Source: Arthrobacter sp. B1I2
Lineage (GTDB): Bacteria; Actinomycetota; Actinomycetes; Actinomycetales; Micrococcaceae
Length of the DNA stretch: 64,000 nt
Assembly (NCBI RefSeq): GCF_030816485.1
Contig: NZ_JAUSYC010000001.1
Span: 3,844,001 to 3,908,000, forward strand
Direction: 5' to 3'
This document shows positions 1 to 8,049 of this stretch, in pieces. Every line of letters begins with the position of its first letter. The first letter of the stretch is position 1. The notes under the pieces are model-generated. The model ran no database searches and was not told the origin of the DNA. It saw nothing but the letters and a program-made list of their open reading frames with translations. A program made the translations under genes and the position numbers.

Positions 1-773
1 CCGATGAAAACGCAGCCCATGGGACCGCCCAGGTAGTACCACCATTCGGAGGGCAGCGGGTTGGCGGGACCGGCCACCGCCAGCTTCACCGCGAGCGCGG
101 CCCAGAGCACCGTGCAGCCTGCCACGAAGTTGACCAGCGTGGCCGCGATCGGGGTGCCGTAGTGGACGGTGGCTGTGCCGTTCATGGCCTGCTGGAAGCT
201 CATGAGGAAGCCCGCGGCCACCGGGAGCAGGATGGGAAGCACCAGGGAGCCCGGACCGCCGTCGGTTCCGCCCGCCCCGGTGCCGCTGAACCGGGGCGAG
301 ACCGCCCAGGCGACGGCGGCGATGGTCAGGACAGAGCCGAGGATGCGGATGCCGGTGACGGATTTCTTCCCGGCCGGTCCGATTCCCAGCCGGTCCACCA
401 GCAGGCCGCTCACGGTTTGCCCGGTAACCGTGGCGACGGTGAAAAGGGCCACGCCCAGGATGCCCACGGTGAAGGACTGGGCAAAAACGAACAACGCGCC
501 GATGGCGCCGGCCACCACGTAGATGCGCGGGAAAGCCCGGCTGCGGACCGCCGGAAGGATGCTGGCCAGACCGGCGCGGCCCCGCGGCAGGACCAGCGAA
601 ATGACGATCATGACCAGCAGGCCTGTGCTGAAACTCACGGCAGCCGCGGCGATCCCGTCATTGAGGCGGGCGCCCAGGGCCCCGTTGATACGGCCCTGGA
701 CGGGAATGGCGAGGCCGGAGCCTACCGCCAGGGGCAGGCCTGCGAGCACCGGCAGGCGGGGAGGGGAGGTCAT
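1..773 (-). CDS. DMT-superfamily (DUF606/YdcZ-type) membrane transporter, 3' end outside window
   Basis: An open frame runs from ATG at 773 leftward off the window edge, giving 257 visible residues. The protein is almost wholly hydrophobic, with about seven membrane segments visible. It starts MTSPPRLPVLAGLPLAVGSG and then shows QGRINGALGARL, a pattern typical of the DUF606/YdcZ branch of drug/metabolite transporters. Family members usually have about 10 helices in two repeats, and the second repeat (FQQAMNGTATVHYGTPIAATLVNF) echoes the first. The substrate cannot be told. It is divergent from the S4-domain gene, with only 32 bases between the two starts, so the promoters must lie very close together or overlap. 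The 3' end is cut by the window. Confidence 0.8.
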   Translation of the reverse strand, partial: MTSPPRLPVLAGLPLAVGSGLAIPVQGRINGALGARLNDGIAAAAVSFSTGLLVMIVISLVLPRGRAGLASILPAVRSRAFPRIYVVAGAIGALFVFAQSFTVGILGVALFTVATVTGQTVSGLLVDRLGIGPAGKKSVTGIRILGSVLTIAAVAWAVSPRFSGTGAGGTDGGPGSLVLPILLPVAAGFLMSFQQAMNGTATVHYGTPIAATLVNFVAGCTVLWAALAVKLAVAGPANPLPSEWWYYLGGPMGCVFI

Positions 774-805
774 TGAATCCACCTTAGTTCAGGCATTATT
801 GCTCT

Positions 806-1039
806 ATGAGCAACCCCATTGACGATGTCCCCATCCGCGACAGCATGATCCGGCTGGGCCAGCTGCTGAAGCTCGCCAACCTCGTGGAGGACGGTGTGGA
901 GGCAACGGAGCTCATCCGGAACGGACTGGTCAAGGTCAACGATGAAATCGATGACCGGCGGGGCCGCCAGCTGCACAACGGCGACACCGTCACCGTCAAC
1001 GGCCGGACCGTCCGCGTGGTGGCCCCCGAAGCGGACTGA
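806..1039 (+). CDS. Small S4-domain RNA-binding protein (YaaA/RlbA-like)
   Basis: A 77-residue protein made almost entirely of one S4 fold: IRLGQLLKLANLVEDGVEA, then a basic VKVNDEIDDRRGRQL stretch, then DTVTVNGRTVRVV. Stand-alone S4 proteins of this size are known from many bacteria and are thought to bind structured RNA, often ribosomal. The specific target is not visible. The ATG at 806 is the first in frame, and the leader is very short because the divergent transporter starts at 773. It converges on the hydrolase that ends at 1092. No strong terminator was seen in the 52 bases between them. Confidence 0.85.
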   Translation: MSNPIDDVPIRDSMIRLGQLLKLANLVEDGVEATELIRNGLVKVNDEIDDRRGRQLHNGDTVTVNGRTVRVVAPEAD

Positions 1040-1091
1040 ACCAGCGGCTGCCCGAACCCAACCTTGGGGCCTGCCCGCCGCCGTCGTACTG

Positions 1092-1751
1092 CTATTTGTT
1101 CAGCACCTCGTGCGTGAGGAACTCCCCCACGTGCCCGATCTCCTGCTGGTTGATGCCGTGCCACATGCCCGTGTACAGCACCTTGGTGAGCTTGACGTGC
1201 TTGCGGACCCAGCCCATGGTGAACTCGACCTTGTCCTGGGTGATCACCGGGTCCTGCTGGTCCCGGCCCCAGAACATGGGCACGGTCCCGTCCAGCTCAT
1301 CGTCCCTGAACGAAGGGTCGCCGGCGGCGTCCACCACGAAGCCTGAGAGTCCGACGACGGCAGCGAAGTCCGTGGGCCGCTGCCGCAGGAGCGTGGTTGC
1401 CATGGCCATACCCATGGAGAAACCGAGCAGGGTCACGGACGGGTGCCCCACCCGGATGGTGTCGATCCAGTCGAGCACGTACTCCGAGGCCTTCTTGACC
1501 GGGTCCAGGGAGTAGTCGATGGAGGCCGTGAGCGGGAACCAGGTGAACCCGGGGCCCATGGCGATGGGTGCGCGCACAGATGCGACGGCGAAGTCCCCGG
1601 GCAGCATGTCGGCCAGGCTGAGCAGGTCCTGCTCGTTGGCGCCGTAGCCATGCAGCAGCACCAGCAGCGGCTTGCCGGTGCGCTGGTCTTCCGGATGGGA
1701 CCACAGGACAACGGGGGCGGGAAATACTTCGGCGTCAGTCATGGTTTCCAT
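1092..1751 (-). CDS. Alpha/beta hydrolase (phospholipase/carboxylesterase family)
   Basis: A 219-residue cytoplasmic esterase-like protein. The fold opens with LLVLLHGYGANEQDLL, which contains the HGxG oxyanion motif near residue 35. The nucleophile elbow is GFSMG near residue 109. The catalytic Asp is probably in the GRDQQDPVI region, and the His in MWHGINQQEIGHVGEF near the C-terminus. This matches the small carboxylesterase/phospholipase group (YpfH/EstB-like), whose substrates are short acyl esters. The start may be ATG 1751 or the second Met, three codons later; neither has a strong ribosome binding site. It is divergent from the SGNH hydrolase across a 69-base gap holding two inverted repeats. 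Confidence 0.85.
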   Translation of the reverse strand: METMTDAEVFPAPVVLWSHPEDQRTGKPLLVLLHGYGANEQDLLSLADMLPGDFAVASVRAPIAMGPGFTWFPLTASIDYSLDPVKKASEYVLDWIDTIRVGHPSVTLLGFSMGMAMATTLLRQRPTDFAAVVGLSGFVVDAAGDPSFRDDELDGTVPMFWGRDQQDPVITQDKVEFTMGWVRKHVKLTKVLYTGMWHGINQQEIGHVGEFLTHEVLNK

Positions 1752-1759
1752 TCATACCA

Positions 1760-1792
1760 GTTACCCACAGGTAACAACCTACGTTGGCGTAG
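1760..1792. promoter_or_regulatory. Two adjacent inverted repeats between divergent hydrolase genes
   Basis: Positions 1760-1775 read GTTACC-CACA-GGTAAC, with perfect 6-base arms. Positions 1779-1792 read CTACG-TTGG-CGTAG, with perfect 5-base arms. Both lie in the short gap between the starts of the alpha/beta hydrolase and the SGNH hydrolase, where a shared operator would be expected. The regulator is unknown. Confidence 0.35.
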
Positions 1793-1820
1793 CCAGCGAC
1801 CCGGAAGGCAGGATAGGACC

Positions 1821-2690
1821 GTGACTGACGCAAGTGCCGCTTCCACCTTTCCCGTTCCCGCCGGATCCCACCCCTGGACCCGGTATGTGGCAATGGGTGA
1901 CTCCTTCACCGAGGGCATCGGCGACCCCGAACCCTCACGCCCCGGCGGCCACCGCGGCTGGGCCGACCGGGTGGCCGAAGAGCTGGGCCGGACCCAGCCG
2001 GACTTCGCCTACGCCAACCTGGCAGTCCGCGGCAGGCTGCTGCAGCAGATCGTGGACCAGCAGCTTGCGCCGGCCCTGGAGCTGAAGCCGGACCTGGTGA
2101 CCTTGTCCGCCGGCGGCAACGACCTCATCCGTCCCGGCGGAGACCCGGATCTGCTGGCCGAAAAGCTCGACTCCGTGGTCCAGATCCTGTCCATGGGCGG
2201 CGCCACCGTGGTCCTGTTCAACGGCCCGGACACGGGTTCATCGGTGCTGGGCAGGATCCGCAGCAAGGTGGCCATTTACAACGAGAACCTGCGGACGGTC
2301 GCCACGCGCCATGACGCCGTCATCGCGGACATGTGGTCGCTGCGGCAGTTGAGCGATCCGCAGATGTGGGACCAGGACCGGCTGCACTTCTCCCCGCTGG
2401 GCCACCACACCATTGCGGCCATGGTGCTGGACGCGCTCAACGTGGAGCACTCCCTGGAACCGCTGCAGCCCAAGCCGCTGCCGCCGCGGACCTGGCGGGA
2501 GGCCAGGAGCGGTGACCTGGTGTGGGCGCGCGAATACTTCGTGCCGTGGGTGCTGCGGCGGCTGCGCCACCAGTCCTCCGGTGATGGCATCACGGCAAAA
2601 CGGCCGACGCCGGGTCCCGTCTTCGGTCCGGGCGTTCCCTTGGGATCCGGCGAGGGTCCGCTGGGAACCACGGAGCCCAGCCGCCGGTAA
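1821..2690 (+). CDS. SGNH/GDSL hydrolase family protein
   Basis: A 289-residue protein of the SGNH esterase/lipase superfamily. Block I is MGDSFTEGIGD near residue 23 and carries the nucleophile Ser. The block III Asn is in SAGGNDLI, and block V is DRLHFSPLGHH with the Asp-x-x-His pair. The C-terminal third (LEPLQPKPLPPRTWREARSG onward) is an Arg/Trp-rich extension often seen in actinobacterial members. No signal peptide is visible, so it probably acts in the cytoplasm. The GTG at 1821 was chosen because AGGA precedes it and homology begins just after. A longer in-frame reading back to 1443 overlaps the opposite hydrolase and lacks family similarity. Confidence 0.85.
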   Translation: MTDASAASTFPVPAGSHPWTRYVAMGDSFTEGIGDPEPSRPGGHRGWADRVAEELGRTQPDFAYANLAVRGRLLQQIVDQQLAPALELKPDLVTLSAGGNDLIRPGGDPDLLAEKLDSVVQILSMGGATVVLFNGPDTGSSVLGRIRSKVAIYNENLRTVATRHDAVIADMWSLRQLSDPQMWDQDRLHFSPLGHHTIAAMVLDALNVEHSLEPLQPKPLPPRTWREARSGDLVWAREYFVPWVLRRLRHQSSGDGITAKRPTPGPVFGPGVPLGSGEGPLGTTEPSRR

Positions 2691-2739
2691 GGCGATCCGG
2701 GGTTAGGCTGGAAGGACAACACACGAGAGGCGCGGCACC

Positions 2740-3330
2740 GTGAGCAGCTTGTTTTTCTGGATTATCGTCCTGTCCTTCGTCATCCCTATGGCCATGCGCA
2801 TGTACCGTCGGTCCATGGCGCGCCGGGACCGGGACCAGGGCCTGCCCGGCCGCTTCCCTGATCAGTTCCCCGGCCAGTCCGGACAGGGCGGATACCCGGG
2901 CCAATACCCGGGACCCGGCCAGTACCCGGGTTCGGCCGGACCGCAGAGCAACCAGCCCCGCGACGGCTATACCCAGCAGGACTACTTCTCCGGCGGACTC
3001 GGCCAGCCAAACCGGCAGCTCCCGCCGCCGCAGCCCATCGGCGATCCCCAGCTGCTGCCCTACCAGTACGGCCAGCAGCCCATGCCGGACCCCCGTTACG
3101 GCGCCCCGCAGGAACCGCCGTTCCAGCAGCCGGGGTTCCAGCAGCAGGGGTTCCAGCAGCCCGGACAGCAGGCCCCGGGACAGCCTTCGGGACCTGCCAC
3201 TCCCCCGCCACCGGCAGCGCCGCAAGGGTTCCGTGCCCGCAAGCTCGCGGAGCTGGACCAGCAGTACAGCAACGGTGAGCTGTCCATGGAGGAGTACATG
3301 AAGCGCCGCAGCGACATCATGAATGGCTAG
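2740..3330 (+). CDS. Membrane-anchored Gln/Pro/Gly-rich protein with SHOCT domain
   Basis: A 196-residue protein with three parts. Residues 2-20 (SSLFFWIIVLSFVIPMAMRM) form a membrane segment. Residues 30-155 are low-complexity Gln/Pro/Gly-rich sequence with repeats such as PGQYPG and FQQPGFQQ. Residues 163-195 form an SHOCT domain (RKLAELDQQYSNGELSMEEY), a short helical hairpin often found at protein ends and thought to mediate oligomerisation. The function is unknown. The start is GTG 2740, 49 bases after the SGNH hydrolase, so the two may be co-transcribed. A very strong hairpin follows the stop. Confidence 0.75.
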   Translation: MSSLFFWIIVLSFVIPMAMRMYRRSMARRDRDQGLPGRFPDQFPGQSGQGGYPGQYPGPGQYPGSAGPQSNQPRDGYTQQDYFSGGLGQPNRQLPPPQPIGDPQLLPYQYGQQPMPDPRYGAPQEPPFQQPGFQQQGFQQPGQQAPGQPSGPATPPPPAAPQGFRARKLAELDQQYSNGELSMEEYMKRRSDIMNG

Positions 3331-3345
3331 CCAATCCGATGAACA

Positions 3346-3382
3346 GGCAGGGCGGGGACCGGTTTCCGGTCCCCGCCCTGCC
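3346..3382. terminator. Perfect 17-bp hairpin, bidirectional terminator
   Basis: Arms 3346-3362 and 3366-3382 are perfect complements around a TTT loop and are followed by TTGCTTA. The hairpin lies between the convergent SHOCT gene (stop 3330) and mmsA (stop 3400), so it can end transcription from both sides. Confidence 0.85.
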
Positions 3383-3399
3383 TTGCTTATTCCACCGGC

Positions 3400-4884
3400 T
3401 TAATCCACCTGCGGGAAGCCCAGGTCAATCTCCGAGGTGGAGGGATCCGGCCAGCGCGTGGTCACCACTTTGCCCCGTGTATAGAACCGGATGCTGTCGG
3501 GGCCGTACATGTGGGTGTCACCGAACAAGGAGTTCTTCCACCCGCCGAAGGAGAAGGAGCCCACGGGGACCGGAATGGGCACGTTGACGCCCACCATGCC
3601 GGCCTCGGCGTCGAACTCGAACTGCCGGGCCGCCCCGCCGTCGCGGGTGAAGATTGCCGTGCCGTTGCCGAACTCGTTGTCGTTGACCAGCTTCACGGCG
3701 TCACTGTAGGTATTGACGCGGACCACGGACAGGACCGGGCCAAAGATCTCGTCGTCGTACACTTTCATGCCCGGCTTGACGTGGTCCACCAGGCTGACGC
3801 CGATGAAGAACCCCCCTGACTCGAACTGCTGCGAGCGCCCGTCCACAACCACGGTGGCGCCTTCGTCTTCGGCTCCCGCTACATAGGAGGCCACGCGGTC
3901 CCGGTGCTCGGCGGTGATCAGTGGCCCCATCTGGGAGGCGGGGTCGGTTCCCGGACCGATGGCCAAGCCTGCCATGCGGCTGGAAATCGCCTTGACCAGG
4001 TCGTCGGCAATGCTGCCCACGGCCACCAGGACGCTGACGGCCATGCAGCGTTCGCCGGCCGAACCGTAGGCGGCGGAAACCGCCGCGTCGGCAGCCATGT
4101 CCAGGTCGGCGTCGGGAAGCACCACCATATGGTTCTTTGCACCACCCAGGGCCTGCACCCGCTTGCCGTGTTCTGCCGCCCGCTTGTAGATCGACTGGGC
4201 GATCGGGGTGGAGCCGACAAAACTGACCGCTTTGACGTCGGGGTTTTCCAGCAGGACGTCGACCGCTTCCTTGTCCCCCTGGACCACGTTCAGGACGCCG
4301 GCCGGCAGGCCCGCTTCAGCGAAGGCCTCGGCGATGAACACGGCGGCCGACGGGTCCTTCTCGCTGGGTTTCAACAACACCGTGTTGCCGCAGGCCAGGG
4401 CGCTGCCGATCATCCACAGCGGCACCATGGCCGGGAAGTTGAACGGCGTAATGCAGGCAACGACGCCAACGGGTTGGCGGACGGAGTGCACGTCCACCCC
4501 ACTGGAGACCTGCTCCGAACGCTCGCCCTTGAGCATGTGCGACAGGCCGGTGGCGAAATCGATGTTCTCCAGGCCCCGGGCGATTTCGCCCTCCGCGTCG
4601 GAGAGGACCTTGCCGTGCTCGCTGGTGAGGATTGCGGCAAGTTCGGACTTCCGCTGGTTCAGGATCTCCCGAACCCGGAAGAAGATGGTGGTTCGCCTGG
4701 CCAGGCTGGTGGCCCGCCACGCCGGCAGCGCGGCACGGGCGGCCGCGATGGCCTCCTCTGTCCGCGCCGCCGAGGCCAGCGCCACCTGCTTCTCCTGTTC
4801 ACCGGTGGCGGGGTTGAAGACCGGACCGAAGCGGTCGGCGTCGCTGACGCGGGCGCCGTTGATGTAGTGCGGAATGGTTTCCAA
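3400..4884 (-). CDS. mmsA: CoA-acylating methylmalonate-semialdehyde dehydrogenase
   Basis: A 494-residue ALDH-superfamily enzyme that converts methylmalonate semialdehyde (or malonate semialdehyde) plus CoA and NAD+ to propionyl-CoA (or acetyl-CoA) and CO2. It serves valine and, in some bacteria, inositol degradation. Visible marks are the start IPHYINGARVSDADRFGPVF, the cofactor-binding PFNFPAMVPLWMIGSALACG, and the catalytic Cys in SAGERCMAVSV near residue 287. The tail FPQVD is usual for MmsA. The start codon is TTG at 4884 after a GGAAAAGAGA stretch. It follows mmsB by 35 bases and is surely in the same transcript. Confidence 0.93.
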   Translation of the reverse strand: METIPHYINGARVSDADRFGPVFNPATGEQEKQVALASAARTEEAIAAARAALPAWRATSLARRTTIFFRVREILNQRKSELAAILTSEHGKVLSDAEGEIARGLENIDFATGLSHMLKGERSEQVSSGVDVHSVRQPVGVVACITPFNFPAMVPLWMIGSALACGNTVLLKPSEKDPSAAVFIAEAFAEAGLPAGVLNVVQGDKEAVDVLLENPDVKAVSFVGSTPIAQSIYKRAAEHGKRVQALGGAKNHMVVLPDADLDMAADAAVSAAYGSAGERCMAVSVLVAVGSIADDLVKAISSRMAGLAIGPGTDPASQMGPLITAEHRDRVASYVAGAEDEGATVVVDGRSQQFESGGFFIGVSLVDHVKPGMKVYDDEIFGPVLSVVRVNTYSDAVKLVNDNEFGNGTAIFTRDGGAARQFEFDAEAGMVGVNVPIPVPVGSFSFGGWKNSLFGDTHMYGPDSIRFYTRGKVVTTRWPDPSTSEIDLGFPQVD

Positions 4885-4919
4885 GGGGAGTCTCTTTTCC
4901 TGCGTTCGTTGCGGCGGGG

Positions 4920-5840
4920 CTAGTTGGCGGACGGCGTCTGGTTGGCGGGCTCGAGTGAGCCGTCCACGAGCTTGATGATCATGGAGCAGTCCTTGCCGGC
5001 GTCACCGGCGTCAATGAGGCGCTGGAACAGCTGCTGGACGTGCCTGCCGATCTCCAGCGGCGTGCCGGTGTCCTCGGCTGCACTGATGGCCAGCCCGATG
5101 TCCTTGTTCGCCAGCTCGGTGGTGAAGGTGGGCGCGAAGTCGTTGTTCGACGCCGCCGTGGGGACCACCCCGGGCACCGGGTACCAGGTCCGCAGTGCCC
5201 ACGAGTCACCCGAGGAGACCGAGGCAATGTTCCAGAACACCTGCTTGTCCAGGCCCAGCCGGTCAGCCAGCACCGCGCCTTCGGCGGTGGAAGCAAGATT
5301 GATGAAAAGCATCAGGTTGTTGCAGATCTTGGCGGCCTGCCCGGTGGTGGGGCCGCCGGTGGGGATGACGTTGGCCGCCATGGGGCCGATGAAGCCCGTT
5401 GCGTCCGTGACGGCGCCCTCTTCACCGCCCACCATGAACGTCAGTGTTCCCGCCTCGGCACCGCTCATGCCGCCCGAGACCGGGGCGTCCACGAAGCGGA
5501 AACCGGCGGCAGCAGCGGCGTCGTGCAGTTCCTGGGCGGAGGCTACGTCGATAGTGGAGGAGTCAACCAGCAGGGTGCGGGTGTCCGCGTGGGCCAGCAC
5601 GCCATCCTTGCCGAGATAGACCGTACGGGCGTGTTCGCCCTTCGGCAGCATGGTGAACACGGCGTCTGCACCCTCAACCGCTTCGGCGATACTGGTGGTC
5701 CGCTTGACGCCGTCTGCCTCCGCCGCTGCCAGGGCCGCCGGGTTGAGGTCGAAGCCGCGCACCTCGTGCCCGGCCTTCACCAGGTTCACTGACATGTGGC
5801 CGCCCATGTTGCCCAGGCCGATCCAACCTATAACTGCCAT
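4920..5840 (-). CDS. mmsB: 3-hydroxyisobutyrate dehydrogenase
   Basis: A 306-residue NAD-dependent beta-hydroxyacid dehydrogenase that oxidises 3-hydroxyisobutyrate to methylmalonate semialdehyde, the substrate of the adjacent mmsA product. The Rossmann motif GWIGLGNMGGHMSVNLVKAG is at residues 5-24. The substrate signature is DAPVSGGMSGAEAGTL, and the catalytic Lys is in GQAAKICNNLML. The ATG at 5840 was chosen over a longer frame because AAAGGAG stands 7 bases before it and the Rossmann strand begins at once. It is the first gene of the mmsBA operon and is divergent from a LysR gene that probably controls it. Confidence 0.93.
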   Translation of the reverse strand: MAVIGWIGLGNMGGHMSVNLVKAGHEVRGFDLNPAALAAAEADGVKRTTSIAEAVEGADAVFTMLPKGEHARTVYLGKDGVLAHADTRTLLVDSSTIDVASAQELHDAAAAAGFRFVDAPVSGGMSGAEAGTLTFMVGGEEGAVTDATGFIGPMAANVIPTGGPTTGQAAKICNNLMLFINLASTAEGAVLADRLGLDKQVFWNIASVSSGDSWALRTWYPVPGVVPTAASNNDFAPTFTTELANKDIGLAISAAEDTGTPLEIGRHVQQLFQRLIDAGDAGKDCSMIIKLVDGSLEPANQTPSAN

Positions 5841-5939
5841 GCGTAAGCTCCTTTGCTCCATTCCGGCGTTGCTGCCGGCCGTCCGTGTCAACGATCACAC
5901 CCTGCTAGAGTGCAATCAAGGGGAAAAATCACAGAGGCC

Positions 5940-5957
5940 ATGTGCATTGCTGCACAT
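5940..5957. promoter_or_regulatory. Inverted repeat, candidate LysR operator
   Basis: ATGTGCA-TTGC-TGCACAT has perfect 7-base arms, 16 bases before the GTG of the LysR gene and about 100 bases before mmsB. LysR proteins bind dyads of this kind in the gap between themselves and a divergent target. The proximity to the LysR start suggests autorepression. Confidence 0.5.
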
Positions 5958-5973
5958 TAATGGAAGGACCGGC

Positions 5974-6882
5974 GTGGACCTGAGACGGTTGCCCAGCCCT
6001 GACGACCTCCTCATCCTGCTGACGGTTGCACGCCTTGGCCGCTTCAACGCCGTGGCGGAAACGCTGGGAACAACCCACACCACCATTTCCCGCCGCATCC
6101 TGGCCCTGGACAAGCAGCTGGGCGGCCGCACCCTGGAACGCAGTCCGCACGGCTGGGAGCTGACGCAGCTTGGTGCCGCCGCGGTGGAAGCCGCCGAGAC
6201 AATCGAGGCCACGCTTGGCTCACTGTCCGGCCTGATCAGCCAGGACCGGAGCGCGCTCGCCGGCCTGGTCCGTGTCGCGACGACAGATGGGGTGGGGGCC
6301 GTGTTCGTCACCCCGGCGCTGGTGCGGCTCCAGCAGCAGAACCCGCAGCTGAACATCGAGATGCTGAGCGCCACCCGGAAAGTCAGCCAGAACCGGTCAG
6401 GGGTGGACCTGGAGATCGTGGTGGGCCGGGCCGACGTCACCACCGCGCAAACCATCTTCCTCAGCAACTACTACCTGCGCCTTTACGCCAGCCCCGGCTA
6501 CGCAGCCCGGCACGGCCTGCCGGAAACGCTCGACGACGTGGGGCAGCACGGCTTTGTCTCGTACGTCGAGTCCGCACTTCAGGTTGCGGAGCTGGGGCCG
6601 CGCTGGTCGTCCGAGCTTCCGGTGCCGCGGACAAGCTTCCAGGCCACCAGCGTGTTTGCGCAGATGGAGGCGGTACGGCAGGGTGCGGGTATTGGCCTGC
6701 TGCCGAACTTCATGGCGGCAGAGTGCGACAATTTCGTTCCCGTCCTGGCGGCCGACTTTGAGCGGCAACTTCCCATCTGGGCGGTGGCACGCCCGGAGTC
6801 ACTCCGGTCAGCGCCCGTGCAGGCAGTGATTGCGGCGCTGAAAGAGGAAGTGAAGGAGCGGTCCGGGCTGCTGGCAGGGTGA
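5974..6882 (+). CDS. LysR-family transcriptional regulator (of mmsBA)
   Basis: A 302-residue regulator. The N-terminal winged helix (DDLLILLTVARLGRFNAVAE, then THTTISRRILALDKQLG) is followed by a linker helix and a periplasmic-binding-like effector domain from about residue 90. The effector is unknown. The gene position suggests a valine or 3-hydroxyisobutyrate intermediate. GTG 5974 was chosen because GGAAGGA precedes it. A longer frame from 5650 would run through the whole divergent promoter and into mmsB. It converges on the alcohol dehydrogenase gene with only 18 bases between the stops. Confidence 0.88.
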   Translation: MDLRRLPSPDDLLILLTVARLGRFNAVAETLGTTHTTISRRILALDKQLGGRTLERSPHGWELTQLGAAAVEAAETIEATLGSLSGLISQDRSALAGLVRVATTDGVGAVFVTPALVRLQQQNPQLNIEMLSATRKVSQNRSGVDLEIVVGRADVTTAQTIFLSNYYLRLYASPGYAARHGLPETLDDVGQHGFVSYVESALQVAELGPRWSSELPVPRTSFQATSVFAQMEAVRQGAGIGLLPNFMAAECDNFVPVLAADFERQLPIWAVARPESLRSAPVQAVIAALKEEVKERSGLLAG

Positions 6883-6900
6883 GTACTGTCTTCTGAAGGG

Positions 6901-8046
6901 TCAGGCCCGGAAGAGCCGCCTCACCACCTGCCCGGACGCCAGCGCATCCAGACCTTCATTGATCTCACTCAGTGGCCGCGTGTCGGTGTGCAGCAGGTCA
7001 ACGGGCAGCCTGCCCTCCCGCCAGTACGCCAGGTACTTCGGAATATCCCGCGACGGCACGGCATCCCCCATGTAGGAGCCCAGCAGCCGCTTGCCCGCCC
7101 CGGCAAACTGCAGGGCGGGCACCGTCAACTGGGCGGACGGATGCGGCAGGCCCACCGAGACCACGGCACCGCCGCGGGTCACCAGCTCCAGGCAGGAGGC
7201 GATGACGCCGGCTGAGCCCACGGCCTCGATGGCAACGTCCACGCCGTCACCGGAAGCTTCCGTGATCAGCCGGGCTGCATCCTCCGGCGTTCCCACCGCA
7301 GTGGCACCGGCGTCGCGGGCCAGCTGGTGCTTGCCCTGGTTCGGATCGATGGCAATGACCCCGGCAGCCCCGGCGAGGCGGGCTGCCATGACGGCGGACA
7401 GGCCCACCGCGCCGAGGCCGAAAACTGCCACGGACTGCCCTGGGCTGACGCCGGCGGTGTTCAGGACGGCACCCATTCCGGTGAGCACGGCGCAACCAAA
7501 CATCGCGGCGACCGTATCCGGGACGTCGTCGTCAATCACCACCACTGATTCCCGCGCCACCACTGCGAAATCGGCGAAGGCCGAGACGCCAAGGTGGTGG
7601 TTGATGCGCTCCCCCGCCGGCGTCCGCAAGAGCGCCGGCCCATGCAGCAGGTCTCCGGAGCCATTGACCTCTGCCGCGCGGTGGCAAAGAGCGGGCCGGC
7701 CGGCCAGGCACGCCCGGCATTGGCCGCAGCTGGGAACGAAGACCAGCACCACGTGGTCCCCCACGGACACGTCGGGCACGCCTTCGCCCACGGAGACCAC
7801 CCGCCCCACCGCCTCGTGGCCCAAGGCCATGGGAAGGGGCCGTACCCGGGAACCGTCCACCACCGAGAGGTCCGAATGGCACAGGCTCGAGTAGCTGATG
7901 GCAACACCAAGCTCACCGGCACGGGGTTCCGGCTGCTCCAGATCCTGCACCAGCAGCGGCCGGGCGTCGGCATAGTTTTCCGTCCCCGGGGCGGCTCCCG
8001 CCTTGGGCGCCGAGGGAACGGTGGAGTACAGGACGGCGGCTTTCAT
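6901..8046 (-). CDS. Zinc-dependent alcohol dehydrogenase (medium-chain)
   Basis: A 381-residue MDR-family enzyme. The catalytic zinc ligands are Cys in SLCHSDLS and His-Glu in GHEAVGRV. The structural zinc loop is CGQCRACLAGRPALC, with four Cys. The NAD-binding motif is GLGAVGLSAV near residue 200, with Asp in AIDPNQGK suggesting NAD rather than NADP. The length and pattern fit class III-like or aryl/alkyl alcohol dehydrogenases. It follows the MFS gene with a 3-base gap, so transporter and enzyme are one operon. A joint role with mmsBA in oxidising an imported alcohol or hydroxy acid is an inference. Confidence 0.88.
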   Translation of the reverse strand: MKAAVLYSTVPSAPKAGAAPGTENYADARPLLVQDLEQPEPRAGELGVAISYSSLCHSDLSVVDGSRVRPLPMALGHEAVGRVVSVGEGVPDVSVGDHVVLVFVPSCGQCRACLAGRPALCHRAAEVNGSGDLLHGPALLRTPAGERINHHLGVSAFADFAVVARESVVVIDDDVPDTVAAMFGCAVLTGMGAVLNTAGVSPGQSVAVFGLGAVGLSAVMAARLAGAAGVIAIDPNQGKHQLARDAGATAVGTPEDAARLITEASGDGVDVAIEAVGSAGVIASCLELVTRGGAVVSVGLPHPSAQLTVPALQFAGAGKRLLGSYMGDAVPSRDIPKYLAYWREGRLPVDLLHTDTRPLSEINEGLDALASGQVVRRLFRA

Positions 8047-8049
8047 GGC

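Noticed and set aside
1443..1820. N-terminal extension of the SGNH hydrolase
   Set aside because: It overlaps the opposite alpha/beta hydrolase and lacks homology; GTG 1821 has a ribosome site.
5650..5973. N-terminal extension of the LysR gene into mmsB
   Set aside because: It would cross the divergent promoter and the mmsB coding start; the HTH begins right after GTG 5974.
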